Origin: JBBRSD01 sp038245725
Lineage (GTDB): Bacteria > Actinomycetota > Coriobacteriia > Anaerosomatales > JAAXUF01
DNA: 64,000 nt
Reading direction: 5' to 3'
Assembly: GCA_038245725.1 (NCBI GenBank)
Contig: JBBRSD010000002.1
Location: forward strand, 1 to 64,000
Positions 44,208 to 54,300 of this stretch are shown piece after piece. Numbering within the stretch: the first letter of the stretch is position 1; each line of letters opens with the position of its first letter. The translations under genes were made by a program, and so were the position numbers. The notes under the pieces were generated by a model. The model made no database searches. It saw only the letters and a list, made by a program, of their open reading frames with translations, and was not told the origin of the DNA.

Positions 44208-45743
44208 CTACCTCGGGATCACCTTGATCGTATTGTTGGCCAGCCGCTTGAGCTGGTAGTTGCGAATAGTCGTAGTGAGCTTGCCGCTCGTCGTCTTGTT
44301 GCCGATCGAGTCAACAGCGGTGAGCTGGTATGTGTACGTGCCGGTGTGGGCCAATCCGTCGCTGGTCCACTTCCCGTTCCATGTCATGGAGCTGGCTCCC
44401 GACCCGACACTCTTCTTGATGGAGCGAACGACGGTGCCGTGTGAGTTACGTATGCGCAGTGTGACCGTCGCAGCCTTGTTGAGCTTGAATTTGATCGTCG
44501 AGTTGTCGAAGTAACCATCCCTGAGAATTGGGTAGAAAATCGCCGGTGTTCGGCTGAAGCTGCTGATGACCGGAACGGACTTGTCGAGCGTGATGGTGGT
44601 CGACACAGCGGCCGTATGCCCGAATTCGTCAAACGCAGTGGCTGTCAGGGTGTGAGCCCCGTTCGCGTACCCGGACAGGTCCGGCGAGATGCTGAACGGC
44701 GAAACCGTCTGGTTGCCCAGCAGGTTTCCGTCGAGCGTATAGCGCACATTAGCCATCCCGCCCTTATCGGCGGCCACCACAGTGAAGTGGGGCTTGGCGC
44801 CGACGGTTCGGCTGAACGAGCCGAACTTGATCGTTGGGATGTCGGGGTCGGACCAGAAGAACGTACTGGTCGCAGTGCTCGAGTTGGTCGCCCGGTCGAC
44901 AACAACGACAGACAGTTTGTGCCGCCCTGCTGGCATATCCTCGATCGTGAAGGAGGACGGAAGCTGATAGCTCGGATTGGTCACAGGGTCAGGACTCGCA
45001 TAGACGCGCCCTTGTTCGGTCTCGTCCAGCGATCGGTTGTCAAGGAGAATCCTGTAGTAGGCATCGCCGGACAGGTCATCGTGGACGGCCGGGGTCCAAG
45101 TGAGATGGGCGCGCGTGGTTTCCACAACACCGGTGAGGGCGGGCTGCCCCGGGCCGGTCGATACTTGCAGACCACTTACCGGCCGAGGCGGCGTGATATC
45201 GATCCCGATGGGCACTGTCATCGTCAGATTTGAGTAGCGCACAGTCGAGAAGTACTTCGCGTGGATGAACCACACGCCTTCGATGGGGCGAGTCGCGCCA
45301 GGGAACACGGTCGAACTGGTGGGATCGTTCGCGAGAATCCCGAGCATGCCGTAGATGGTCTTGAAGTTCGTGCCATAGGGCCCCGCACCGGTATTACCGA
45401 AGACTGAGCGGGAGTAAGCGTACGGCGTGGTGGTGTCGATCAGCGTGCCGGGGTTACGGTCGACCGTATATAGCTGGCCCAGTATCTGACCGTCGATCGA
45501 AGGAACCGTGCTCGCCGGTGCGTTCCACGCGATCTCGGGCTCGAGAGAAGTACCCCATCCGTGCCGCCACCAGACTTGCGCATATGATGCGTCGTCGGCG
45601 GGAGGATTCGGGTTCGTCTTGGTCGTTCCCACGGAGGGAATAGGCGCCTCATCGAGACCTGCCTGGGCTACGCCAGGCATGAGGGCCAGAAGCACGACGA
45701 GTGTTGCAGCGACAGCGAGCACACGGCGAACGTGCGTGATCAT
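44208..45743 (-). CDS. secreted protein with Ig-like and FlgD-like domains
   Basis: Exported protein of 511 residues. A signal peptide (about 1-28) ends in GVAQA before GLDEAP; the mature part has a unique N-terminal region (about 40-200), an Fn3/Ig-like region (about 200-300), a bacterial Ig-like domain (TLDGNLLGNQTVSPFSI) and a C-terminal FlgD-like Ig domain (KLNKAATVTLRIRN then YTYQLTAVDSIGN). No LPXTG, transmembrane anchor or S-layer repeats are visible. ATG at 45743 has GGGGA 7 bases upstream. Probably a cell-surface or adhesion protein; function not recognised. Confidence 0.75.
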   Translation of the reverse strand: MITHVRRVLAVAATLVVLLALMPGVAQAGLDEAPIPSVGTTKTNPNPPADDASYAQVWWRHGWGTSLEPEIAWNAPASTVPSIDGQILGQLYTVDRNPGTLIDTTTPYAYSRSVFGNTGAGPYGTNFKTIYGMLGILANDPTSSTVFPGATRPIEGVWFIHAKYFSTVRYSNLTMTVPIGIDITPPRPVSGLQVSTGPGQPALTGVVETTRAHLTWTPAVHDDLSGDAYYRILLDNRSLDETEQGRVYASPDPVTNPSYQLPSSFTIEDMPAGRHKLSVVVVDRATNSSTATSTFFWSDPDIPTIKFGSFSRTVGAKPHFTVVAADKGGMANVRYTLDGNLLGNQTVSPFSISPDLSGYANGAHTLTATAFDEFGHTAAVSTTITLDKSVPVISSFSRTPAIFYPILRDGYFDNSTIKFKLNKAATVTLRIRNSHGTVVRSIKKSVGSGASSMTWNGKWTSDGLAHTGTYTYQLTAVDSIGNKTTSGKLTTTIRNYQLKRLANNTIKVIPR

Positions 45744-45823
45744 GCGCGGTTCCCCTCGGCAGGTCGGATGGATGTTGGTCTGTGGTTCTCGAAGAATTGT
45801 ATCGGTTATCGGCGGAAATCGCT

Positions 45824-47812
45824 TTACCCTGCGCCCTCGAGGCGCTCGCGAACAATCGAACTCATCTGGGGTCCGTCCAGTGCAGAAAGTCTCACATACT
45901 CGCCATCGGCTGCGCGCGCCAGTTCGCGAGCGGCACTTCCGCCTGCGGGCCCGATGCCCGTGTCCAAGATCACAGTGTGGGCTTTGCTGGCGCCAAGCCG
46001 ACGCGCCGCGGTCAGGGCATCCTCGCTCCCGAGGCCACCGTCGATACCGACGTTGCCTCGGCCGTCGGTCACAAGCACGACCCAAGAGACCACGTCTGAT
46101 AAACGCCGGCGTTCAGACTGCACGATCTCGAGCGCGGCGGTGATGCCCGCTGCAAGCGGTGTGGCTCCACCCGTGGGCAGGTTCTTCAGCTTCATGTTCG
46201 CGAGTTCGACGCTGGCGGTCGGCGCGAGCACGACCTCGGCACCATCGCCTCGGAACGACACGAGCGAAACCCTGTCGCGACGCTGGTAGGCATCGACGAG
46301 CAGATCGAGCACGGCAGCCTTGGCGGCAGACATGCGGTTGGTCGCGCCCATGGACCCGCTTGCGTCGACGCAGAAGACGATCGATGCGCCGACCTTGCGA
46401 GTCCGCACCTTCTGTCGCAGCTCAGATGGATCGATCGTGATCGCGAGGTCGCTCGAACTCGACCGGAGCGCCTGGCTTGCCGCCGCCGCGCGGATCGTCG
46501 CATCGAGCGCGACGTTTGAGGCCGTCACGCCGGGCGCGGCCTTCTCGGAACGTATGTATCGACCGTGCGGATCGGCCGAAACGCTTTCGTGCCGGCGACC
46601 CTGTATCGCTCGGCGGGTGTGGTCGAGCGGACGATCGAGGTGCACGGTGACGCGATCGGTGCTGTCAGCGTCATCGGTTCTGCCCCCGGCGAGCGTCTCG
46701 AAGATGGACGTCTGGCCGAGTCCGGGTTCCTGGCCTGGCTCCGGCTCGTCGCCGCCTTCTTCGCCGACTCCGAGCGCCTTGGTGACCAGCGCTGCCAGCG
46801 CGGTGGAATCGAGCCGCGGCTCGTCGAAGAGCGTGCGGCGCATGCGGTGCGCGAGCACGAGCGGTGCGATCCGCGCGACATCGGAAAGCGTCGCCTCCTT
46901 GCGGCCGTCGATCGCGGCGAGTGCGACGGCACCGCGCGCCATGACCTGGTCAGCGCGGTGGCCGTCGACCCCCGCGGTAAGCGCGAGGTTCGCAATCGCG
47001 TAAAGCAGCTGGTCGGAGATCGTCGTTGACGGCAAACGGAGCCGTGCGTTCTTGATGAGCGCCGTCAGTTCGCGTTCGGCCTCTCCCCATGTGCGCGCGA
47101 ACGCTCGAGGATCCTCCTCGAAATCGCGGCGGCGGCGAACGATCTCGACACGGGACTCAGGCTCACGGACACTCTCCACGTCGACGCACAGGCCGAAGCG
47201 GTCGAGAAGCTGAGGGCGCAACTCGCCTTCCTCGGGATTCATCGTGCCGACGAGAATGAAGCGCGCCGGGTGGGATATCGAGACTCCCTCGCGCTCGACC
47301 GTGTTGACGCCCATCGCCGCGGAATCGAGCAGCGTGTCGACGAGGTGGTCGTCGAGAAGGTTGACCTCGTCGACGTAGAGGATCGCGCGATTCGCCGCTG
47401 CCAGAAGCCCCGGCTCGAACACACGCTCACCGTGCTTGAGAGCGTGCTCGAGGTCGAGCGTCCCGACCAATCGATCTTCAGTCGCCGAGACGGGCAGGTC
47501 GACCACACGTGCCGGCCGCTGAGCCTTGGGAATCGGACCCTGCTCCCTGCGCTCGCGGCATTCCGAGCACCACGAGCCGGGATCCGACGGCTCGCAGCTG
47601 AAGCGGCACGCCTCGTTGACGTCGATCGGAGGCAGCACTGCAGCGAGCGCCCGCACCGCTGTGGACTTCGCCGTTCCCTTCTCTCCGCGCACGAGAACGC
47701 CGCCGACTCGCGGGTCGACGGCGTTGAGGAGCAGAGCGGTCTTGAGCGTCTCCTGCCCGACGATCGCCGAGAACGGAAAGACGTGCGCGGGGCGCGGTAG
47801 CACAGAGCTCAC
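45824..47812 (-). CDS. ChlI-ChlD type AAA+/VWA fusion (magnesium chelatase-like)
   Basis: Fusion of 662 residues. The N-terminal AAA+ part has Walker A RGEKGTAKST (42-51), Walker B ILYVDEVNL and GTMNPEEGELRPQLLDRF; cysteines at 69, 73, 82 and 85 form a possible zinc insert. After an acidic linker (about 350-400) a von Willebrand A domain begins, with the metal site DASGSMG (483-489) and later LVTDGRGN. No chelatase catalytic subunit (BchH/CobN) or porphyrin genes lie nearby, so a chelatase role is unproved; MoxR/VWA-like chaperone work is also possible. The GTG at 47812 is 1 base after the upstream gene's stop, so the pair is coupled. Confidence 0.85.
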   Translation of the reverse strand: MSSVLPRPAHVFPFSAIVGQETLKTALLLNAVDPRVGGVLVRGEKGTAKSTAVRALAAVLPPIDVNEACRFSCEPSDPGSWCSECRERREQGPIPKAQRPARVVDLPVSATEDRLVGTLDLEHALKHGERVFEPGLLAAANRAILYVDEVNLLDDHLVDTLLDSAAMGVNTVEREGVSISHPARFILVGTMNPEEGELRPQLLDRFGLCVDVESVREPESRVEIVRRRRDFEEDPRAFARTWGEAERELTALIKNARLRLPSTTISDQLLYAIANLALTAGVDGHRADQVMARGAVALAAIDGRKEATLSDVARIAPLVLAHRMRRTLFDEPRLDSTALAALVTKALGVGEEGGDEPEPGQEPGLGQTSIFETLAGGRTDDADSTDRVTVHLDRPLDHTRRAIQGRRHESVSADPHGRYIRSEKAAPGVTASNVALDATIRAAAASQALRSSSSDLAITIDPSELRQKVRTRKVGASIVFCVDASGSMGATNRMSAAKAAVLDLLVDAYQRRDRVSLVSFRGDGAEVVLAPTASVELANMKLKNLPTGGATPLAAGITAALEIVQSERRRLSDVVSWVVLVTDGRGNVGIDGGLGSEDALTAARRLGASKAHTVILDTGIGPAGGSAARELARAADGEYVRLSALDGPQMSSIVRERLEGAG

Positions 47813-47813
47813 G

Positions 47814-48974
47814 TCACTTCCATTGGAAGCTGCCACAGTCCTCAGGCCGGCGCTGATCCTTGTTGGGGCAGGTGTCCACGTAGATGCAGTCCGTGCAGGT
47901 GTACGAACTAAGCGGTGCGACCTCGGCTCCTCCCTCGGGCGCGGCCGAGGCCGGGTCAGCAGGAATCGGGTCAAGCAGAATGAAGTCCGACTCTGTGTCG
48001 TGAGTCGCGCCCCCGACGAGTTGAGGTTCCGCACTCTCCGCAGACGGTTCCGTGACATCCGCCTCGGTGGCCGGCGTTGCGGCGTCTCCGGTAGGCTCGG
48101 CAGCGACTTCAGCCGTCGATTCCGCAGGCTTCTCGTACGAGCCGAGAATCACGGGGCGTGCGACCGCCAGCATCTCGTCGTCTGCGGCTGACGTGATCAG
48201 GCTCCCGCCAGCGTCGATGGCTGGCTCCTCCAGGGCATGGAGCACATACTCCGGCTCGGTCGCTGGGGTCTCGGCGGCGGTCGTGTCCCACGGCCACGCG
48301 GGCGCTGATGGTTCAGGGCTGACAGCGACGATCTCTGGCTCGGGCTCGGGTGCGAGCTCGGGTGCGACCTCGGGCTCTGGCTCGGGTTCAGGCTCGGGCT
48401 CGAGTTCGGCAGCATCCTCGGGCGCGACTTCCGAGACGGACTCGGCCTCGGGCTCGGCCTCGGCCTCGGACGAGGGCTCGGGCGAGGGCTCGGGCTCCGT
48501 TTCCTCGGCGGGTTCCTCCGCGACCGGCTTGACCTCGGCGGGCCCGATCGACTCGGGCGCAGTGATGCCGGACGCCTCCATGTGCTCGGTGGTGCGAGCG
48601 AGCGCGGCTCGCAGGGCATCCATCTGTGCCGGCTGATCCTCGGGCGGCTCGGTGCTGCTCGCAGCGAGCTCGACGTCGGCCGCGGGGGGTTCCGAGGGCT
48701 CCGTCTCGGGCTGGGACTCCGCATCTGGCTCTGCGACGGCCTCCGGCTCGGTCTCTGCGGCTGGTTCGTCGACAGCCGTCGCGGGCCGGACCAACAGGAC
48801 CGGCGTGCCGGTCTCGAGATCGATGAGCATCACTTCGTCATCCCAGCGCCCAAAGCCCGGGTCAGCTGTGATCTTGCCAAGCTCAGCGAGCGCATCCTGA
48901 CGCGAGTCGAACGCTTGCGTGGACAAGAGCGCCAGCCCGTCGTCCACCGATCGTCCGAGCAGGAAGAAAGCCAT
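47814..48974 (-). CDS. acidic repeat protein with C-terminal Cys4 motif, unknown function
   Basis: Protein of 386 residues. Residues 1-65 form a small ordered domain (MAFFLLGRSVDDGLALL; WDDEVMLIDLETGTPVLLVR). Residues about 70-350 are highly acidic and proline-rich with Glu-Pro repeats, likely disordered. The end carries four cysteines at 360, 363, 369 and 380 (CTDCIYVDTC, then PEDCGSFQWK). ATG at 48974 has GAGGA upstream. Its stop lies directly before the ChlI-ChlD-like gene. I do not recognise the family; adaptor or substrate of the AAA+/VWA protein is a guess from position. Confidence 0.75.
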   Translation of the reverse strand: MAFFLLGRSVDDGLALLSTQAFDSRQDALAELGKITADPGFGRWDDEVMLIDLETGTPVLLVRPATAVDEPAAETEPEAVAEPDAESQPETEPSEPPAADVELAASSTEPPEDQPAQMDALRAALARTTEHMEASGITAPESIGPAEVKPVAEEPAEETEPEPSPEPSSEAEAEPEAESVSEVAPEDAAELEPEPEPEPEPEVAPELAPEPEPEIVAVSPEPSAPAWPWDTTAAETPATEPEYVLHALEEPAIDAGGSLITSAADDEMLAVARPVILGSYEKPAESTAEVAAEPTGDAATPATEADVTEPSAESAEPQLVGGATHDTESDFILLDPIPADPASAAPEGGAEVAPLSSYTCTDCIYVDTCPNKDQRRPEDCGSFQWK

Positions 48975-49086
48975 CGAAATCCTCGCTTCGTTTGCGTGCG
49001 GGCGCCGCGTAGCGCGGCTCGGCATCTGGTTCATCGTAAGTCGCGCCCTCGCCGCGGGCAACCTTCTGAGCAGTAAGAGTTCCTGG

Positions 49087-49950
49087 CTACGAGGGGCAGC
49101 AGCGACTCCGCAGGTCAGTGAGGCGCCTGAGGTTCTCGGAATCCTTGATCGGCGCCTCGCCGGGCATCTCGATCACGGCGCATACGCCCGCCAGTTCTGG
49201 CACGCAGGCCATCGCCTCGAAACCATCGTTGCCGATGAACCCGTCTCCGATCCACGCGTGGCGGTCGCGGTGCGATCCGCGCTCGAACATGCAGTCGTTG
49301 GCGTGGATGAGCCCGAGTCTCTGGACTCCCACGCAATCGACAAGCGAGTCGACCGCCTCGCGCCACCCCGTCGCCGAGTCGAGCCCGTAGCCAAACGCGA
49401 AGCCGTGGCACGTGTCGAAACACACACCGAGCAGGTCAGCCGGCATGTCCGCTTGACGAATCGCCTCCGCGAGCTGCTCGAACGAGCCGCCGAAGGTGTG
49501 GCCGGCGCCAGCTGTGTTCTCGAGCAGGAGTCGCGTCGAACGCGCCGCGTCGCCGCCGATCTCGAACGCCCTCACGATGCCCTCGCCCACCCGCCGGGCA
49601 GCCGCATCTTCGCCTTCGCTCGTCGCTCCCACGTGGGTCACGACCCCCGCCGCGCCGAGAAGTCCACCGCGGACAAGCTCATCGGCGAGTGCAGCAACGG
49701 ACTTCTCCCACAGCTCTGGATTCTCGCTTGCGAGGTTGATGAGGTAGGCCGTATGCGTGAACACCGGTCCGAAGCCGCGCTCGACTCGCGCGTGCCGAAA
49801 CGTCTCCGCGACGGCCGGGTTCGTCGCTGGTCCACGCCATTGGCGCGGGCTCTTCGCGAAGATCTGCGCGCATTCACACCCGACCTCGAACGCGTAGTCG
49901 AGAGCCTTCTCGTAGCCACCAGCCACCGAGATGTGCGCGCCGAAAATCAT
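49087..49950 (-). CDS. nfo: deoxyribonuclease IV (endonuclease IV)
   Basis: AP endonuclease of base-excision repair. The 287-residue TIM-barrel protein starts MIFGAHISVAGGYEKAL and shows the zinc ligands in FTHTAYLINLA, LLLENTAG, GVCFDTCHGFAFGYG and RDRHAWIGDG. ATG at 49950 has AAAGGA 5 bases upstream; an upstream frame is not needed. It is divergent from dinB with a 77-base gap and belongs to the repair block. Confidence 0.94.
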   Translation of the reverse strand: MIFGAHISVAGGYEKALDYAFEVGCECAQIFAKSPRQWRGPATNPAVAETFRHARVERGFGPVFTHTAYLINLASENPELWEKSVAALADELVRGGLLGAAGVVTHVGATSEGEDAAARRVGEGIVRAFEIGGDAARSTRLLLENTAGAGHTFGGSFEQLAEAIRQADMPADLLGVCFDTCHGFAFGYGLDSATGWREAVDSLVDCVGVQRLGLIHANDCMFERGSHRDRHAWIGDGFIGNDGFEAMACVPELAGVCAVIEMPGEAPIKDSENLRRLTDLRSRCCPS

Positions 49951-50027
49951 GCGGTTCCTTTCGCGAGGGTGCTCAGCGTTCGTCACAACCGCCGCGTGAT
50001 ATCCGACCACGGCGCTACACTTACAAC

Positions 50028-51311
50028 ATGAACGATGATACCCCGCATAGCTGCGAGAACCGGCCTTGGGAGGGCCGTGCGATCCTCCACGTCGACCTAG
50101 ACGCGTTCTTCGCCGCCGTCGAGCAGCTCGACCACCCTGAATGGCGCGGTAAACCGGTCATCGTGGGCGGCGACCCAGGCGGTCGCGGCGTCGTCTCGAC
50201 GTGCAGCTACGAAGCGCGCGTGTTCGGCGTGCACTCCGCGATGTCGTCGGCACGCGCGGTACAGCTGTGCCCCAACGCCATCTGGACGCGCGGCAGTTTC
50301 GCGCGCTACGGCGAGATGTCGGCCGCGGTCCGCGACATCTTCGCCGATGAGAGCCCGCGCGTGCAGCCGGTATCGATTGACGAGGCGTTCCTCGACGTGA
50401 CGCCAGGCCGCTTCACCTCCGAACATCCGGTGGCTATCGCTCGCCGCATCCGCGCCGGCGTGGCCGAACTCGGCATCACCTGCTCGGTAGGGGTCTCGGC
50501 GGTCAAGTCGGTGGCGAAGATCGCGAGCGACCACGACAAACCCGACGGGTTGACGGTCGTGTGCCCCGGCGAAGAAGCGGCGTTTCTCGCGCCGCTGCCG
50601 GTTCGAGCGATGCCTGGCGTCGGCCCCAAGACCGCCGAGAGGCTATCGAGCCTCGGCATCCGTACGCTCGGGGCGCTTGCCGCACTCGACGACCTCACCG
50701 CCGTGGAGGTGCTCGGCAGCCACGGAACGGGGCTCGTCGCCCGGGCGCGCGGCCGAGACGTGCGGGAGGTGCACGACAACGAGCCGCGGAAGTCGGTCTC
50801 CAACGAGCGCACATTCGCCAAAGACGTTCGAAGTCCCGACGAGGTCGAAGGGGCTCTTTCCGCGCTGGCTGCCAAGGTCGGGCAGCGTCTTCGTAGCAAG
50901 GGGATCGCCGGGCGCACGGTCACAGTGAAGCTGCGCTTCTCGGACTTCACGACCAAGACCGTGCGGCGGACGCTCTCGGCTCCCGTCGACGATGAAGCCG
51001 TCTTTGGCGCCGTCGCCCGGGAGCTCATCCGGCAGGCGTGGTCGCCGGGGATCGGGCTCAGGCTTCTGGGCGTGGGCGTGTCCGGCTTCGACGACAAGGC
51101 GGTGCAGCTCGATCTTCTCGGCGAGTCGAGCGCCGTCGATGAGGTGAAGCCGAGCGGACAGACCTCGCGCGAGGAACTCGTGCGCGGTCTCGACGCGGTG
51201 CGTGCGAAGTTCGGTGACAGCGCCGTGCGCTTCGGGCGCGAACTCAAGTCGCCGACGCGCTCGACCGGCACGCCGCCCGGCGACGACCCCGACAGCCGCA
51301 ACGCCCGCTAG
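50028..51311 (+). CDS. dinB: DNA polymerase IV (Y family)
   Basis: Error-prone lesion-bypass polymerase. The 427-residue protein has LHVDLDAFFAAVEQLDHP, the catalytic SIDEAFLDV (about 116-124), helix-hairpin-helix MPGVGPKTAERL and, near the C-terminus, QLDLLG, a sliding-clamp binding motif. The active residues are intact, unlike inactive ImuB proteins, so this is DinB rather than ImuB. It ends 3 bases from the convergent dnaE2 stop. No LexA box is visible in its 77-base upstream gap. Confidence 0.95.
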   Translation: MNDDTPHSCENRPWEGRAILHVDLDAFFAAVEQLDHPEWRGKPVIVGGDPGGRGVVSTCSYEARVFGVHSAMSSARAVQLCPNAIWTRGSFARYGEMSAAVRDIFADESPRVQPVSIDEAFLDVTPGRFTSEHPVAIARRIRAGVAELGITCSVGVSAVKSVAKIASDHDKPDGLTVVCPGEEAAFLAPLPVRAMPGVGPKTAERLSSLGIRTLGALAALDDLTAVEVLGSHGTGLVARARGRDVREVHDNEPRKSVSNERTFAKDVRSPDEVEGALSALAAKVGQRLRSKGIAGRTVTVKLRFSDFTTKTVRRTLSAPVDDEAVFGAVARELIRQAWSPGIGLRLLGVGVSGFDDKAVQLDLLGESSAVDEVKPSGQTSREELVRGLDAVRAKFGDSAVRFGRELKSPTRSTGTPPGDDPDSRNAR

Positions 51312-51314
51312 CCT

Positions 51315-54300
51315 TCAGCCTCCGCGCCCGCCGTACTCGCCTCGCTCCTCGGCAGCAAGCGCGGCTTCGGCCGCCTCCCAGCTCTCCTCCTCCGGCGCGC
51401 CTGCGCCTCCAAGCGCAGGTCCCATGGGACCGCTCGGCACGCCTCGGCGAAGCCGCACGCGGTCGCCGGAACCTGTGCGCACCACGTAGGGCTTCACGAC
51501 GTCGGCGACGATCGCCAGCCCCCGCTCGCAGTTGTTCTGCAGCGTGCCGTCGATGAGATAGGCGCGATGCTTCACGATCACCTCGCCGCTTCGTTCGAGC
51601 GCATCCGAGAAGACCACGACGTCGAGCAGCCCGGTGGGATCCTCGAGCGTGAGGAAGCACGTGCGCTTGCCGGAGCGCGTGCGCGGCGTCTGCGCGCGCT
51701 CGCGGACGCCGGCGACCCGGACGCGGGTGCGATCAGGCAGCGCACGCAGGTCGCGCGCCCACGTGACGCCGAGCTCCTCGAGGTCGCCTGCAGCGAGTGA
51801 GAGCGGATGCGCCGTGAGCGAGAGCCCCGTGAGTTCGAGCTCCGCCGAGACCCGACGCGCCGCGCTCCAGCCGCTCACGTGCGAGGAGTCCTCGGCGGGG
51901 CGCACCGGCGCAGGCGCGAGGCAGAGCGTGTCGTCGCCGGCCACGCCCTCGCGTGCGAGGACGGCCTTGATCTCCGGCAGCAGCGCGAGCAGTTCGTCGC
52001 GTGTGGGCGGCCGCCCCGCCTCGGTGATGCCGAGCCCGTCGAGTGCTCCGACGCGGATGAGCGACTCGGCCGCGGGCAGCTCTGCCCGCGTGCGGCGGAG
52101 GAAGTCCGCGAGGTCGCGGAAGGGCCGCACGGCCTGCTCGCTCTCCACCGCAGCCAGCAGTCGCGCGGTCATGCGGTGCACGTCCGCCAAGCCGACACGG
52201 ATCGCGGCCCCATCGCGCTCGATGCTGTAGCGCGCCTTCGATGCGTTCACGTGGGGCGGCGCTATCTCGATACCGTGGCGGCGGGCATCGTTGACCACCA
52301 GCCTCGCCGAGTAGAAGCCCATCGGCTCGTGATTGAGGATTGCAGCGGCGAATTCGGCCGGGTAGTACGTGCGCAGCCAGGCGCTCGCATAGCTCACCAC
52401 CGCGAAACATGCCGCGTGCGCCTTGTTGAAGCCGTATGCCGCGAACCCTTCGAGCTGCCTGAACACCTCAGCAGCGACGCCTGAGTCCACCCCGCGGGCG
52501 AGCGCGCGCTCGAGGAAGTGGCCGCGAATGCGTTCCATCTCCTCTCGGCTGCGGCCCTTCGTCATCGCGCGGCGAAGCGAGTCCGCCTCGGCGAGGTCGA
52601 AACCGGCGACAGCGCGCGCTACGAGCAGCACCTGCTCCTGATAGACGATAATGCCGTAGCTGTCCGCAAGCACCTCGCGCATGCCCTCGTGCGGCACCTC
52701 GACCGGCTCCAGGCCATGCCGGCGGCGAATGAACGGCGTGATCATCTCGGCTTCGAGGGGGCCGGGCCGGAAGAGCGATATCTGCGCGATGATGTCTTCG
52801 AACGTCGATGACTTGAGCCGCGTCGAGAGGTTGCGCTGCCCGCTGCTCTCGAGCTGGAACATCCCCACCGTATCTGCCGAGGCGACCTGCTCGAAGACGC
52901 GCGGGTCGTCCGGCACAAGGTCGAACGGCTCCGGCACCGCGTCCTCGCCCATCCGCTCGCGTGCGAGTTCGACCGCCTCGCTGATCGCCGAGTGCATCCT
53001 CAAACCTAAGATGTCCATCTTCACCAGTCCGAGCGCCTCGATGTCGTCCTTGTCGTACTGGGAGACAACCGTGCCTTTAGCCGCCCACTGGAGCGGCATC
53101 CAGCTCGAGATCGGGTCGCGCGTGATGATGAAGCCGCCGAGGTGCGTGCCCAAGTGCATCGGGCAGTGGTCGAGCTGCTCGGCGAGGTCGAGCAACATCC
53201 CCCACGAGTGCTCGTCGCGCAGCGGGTGGTGCGCACACTCCGGGTAGGTGGCGAGCACCTCGCGGATCTTGTGCGCGCTCACCCACGGCAGGTGGCGCGA
53301 AAGCCGGTTGACCTCCGCGATGGGCAGCCCCAGGGAGCGCGCTACGACACGGACAGCGCTGCGTGCTGTCATCGTGTTGACGGTGGCGACCATCGCGACG
53401 TGTTCGTGACCGAAGCGCTTGTAGATGAAGTCGATGATCTCGTCTCGGCGGGCGGAGTCGAAATCGACGTCGATGTCGGGCATCTGACGGCGTGCCGGGT
53501 TGAGAAAGCGCTCGAAGAGCAGGTCGTAGCGGATGGGATCGGCGTCCGTGATGCCGAGTGCGTAGCTCACGATCGAATCGCCCGCGCTCCCGCGCCCCGA
53601 GCAGCGGATACCCTTCGACTTCGCGAAGTCGACGATCTCCTTGACCACGAGGAAGTACTCCGAGAACCCCATCGAATCGATGAGCGTCAGCTCGTGCTGA
53701 AGACGCGAGATCGCCTCGGGAGTCATGGGCTGGTAGCGTTGCTCCAGCCCGCGCCACGACTCTTTCGCAAGCACCGAATAGGGCGTCTCCTCTTTCGGGA
53801 TCTCGGCCGATGGAAAGTGGAACTGGCCAAGCGGCAGCTCGAGACGGCAGCGCGCCGCGATCTCGAGCGTGGCGTCGCACGCGCGCGGCAACCCCTCGAA
53901 CAGCCGCCGCATCTCGCTTGCGGGCTTAAGCGAGAGCTCCGCATTTGGACGATCGTACGGCCCCGGCAGCGACGTGCGCGCGCCAGCCGACGAGAGCACG
54001 TCATGGATCCGATGGTCCTCGGAACGCAAGTAGTGGACGTTGTTGGTGGCGACTACCGGCAGCGCAAGCTCGTCGGCAAGTGTCACGAGACCGCCTACGA
54101 GCCGCGGGCCATCTGATGTGAGCGGATGGATGAGCTCGACGTAGAAGTCACCCGGCGCAAAACAGCCGGCGAGTCGCCTGAGCGCTTCGCGCGCGCGCCC
54201 TGGTGCGCGAGCGAGCACCGCCCGAGCCGCTTCGCCATTCCCGCACCCAGACATGCCGATGAGCCCCTCGCTGTACGTCTCGAGGTCGCGCAGCGTGACG

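Noticed and set aside
48300..48560. Repeated GGGCTC-type words as a repeat array or CRISPR
   Set aside because: The words are codon-level Glu-Pro/Ser repeats within a coding frame; there are no spacers of constant length.
50028..51311. Reading the Y-family polymerase as ImuB
   Set aside because: The catalytic SIDE and the N-terminal DLD acidic residues are intact, which fits DinB; ImuB proteins lose them.
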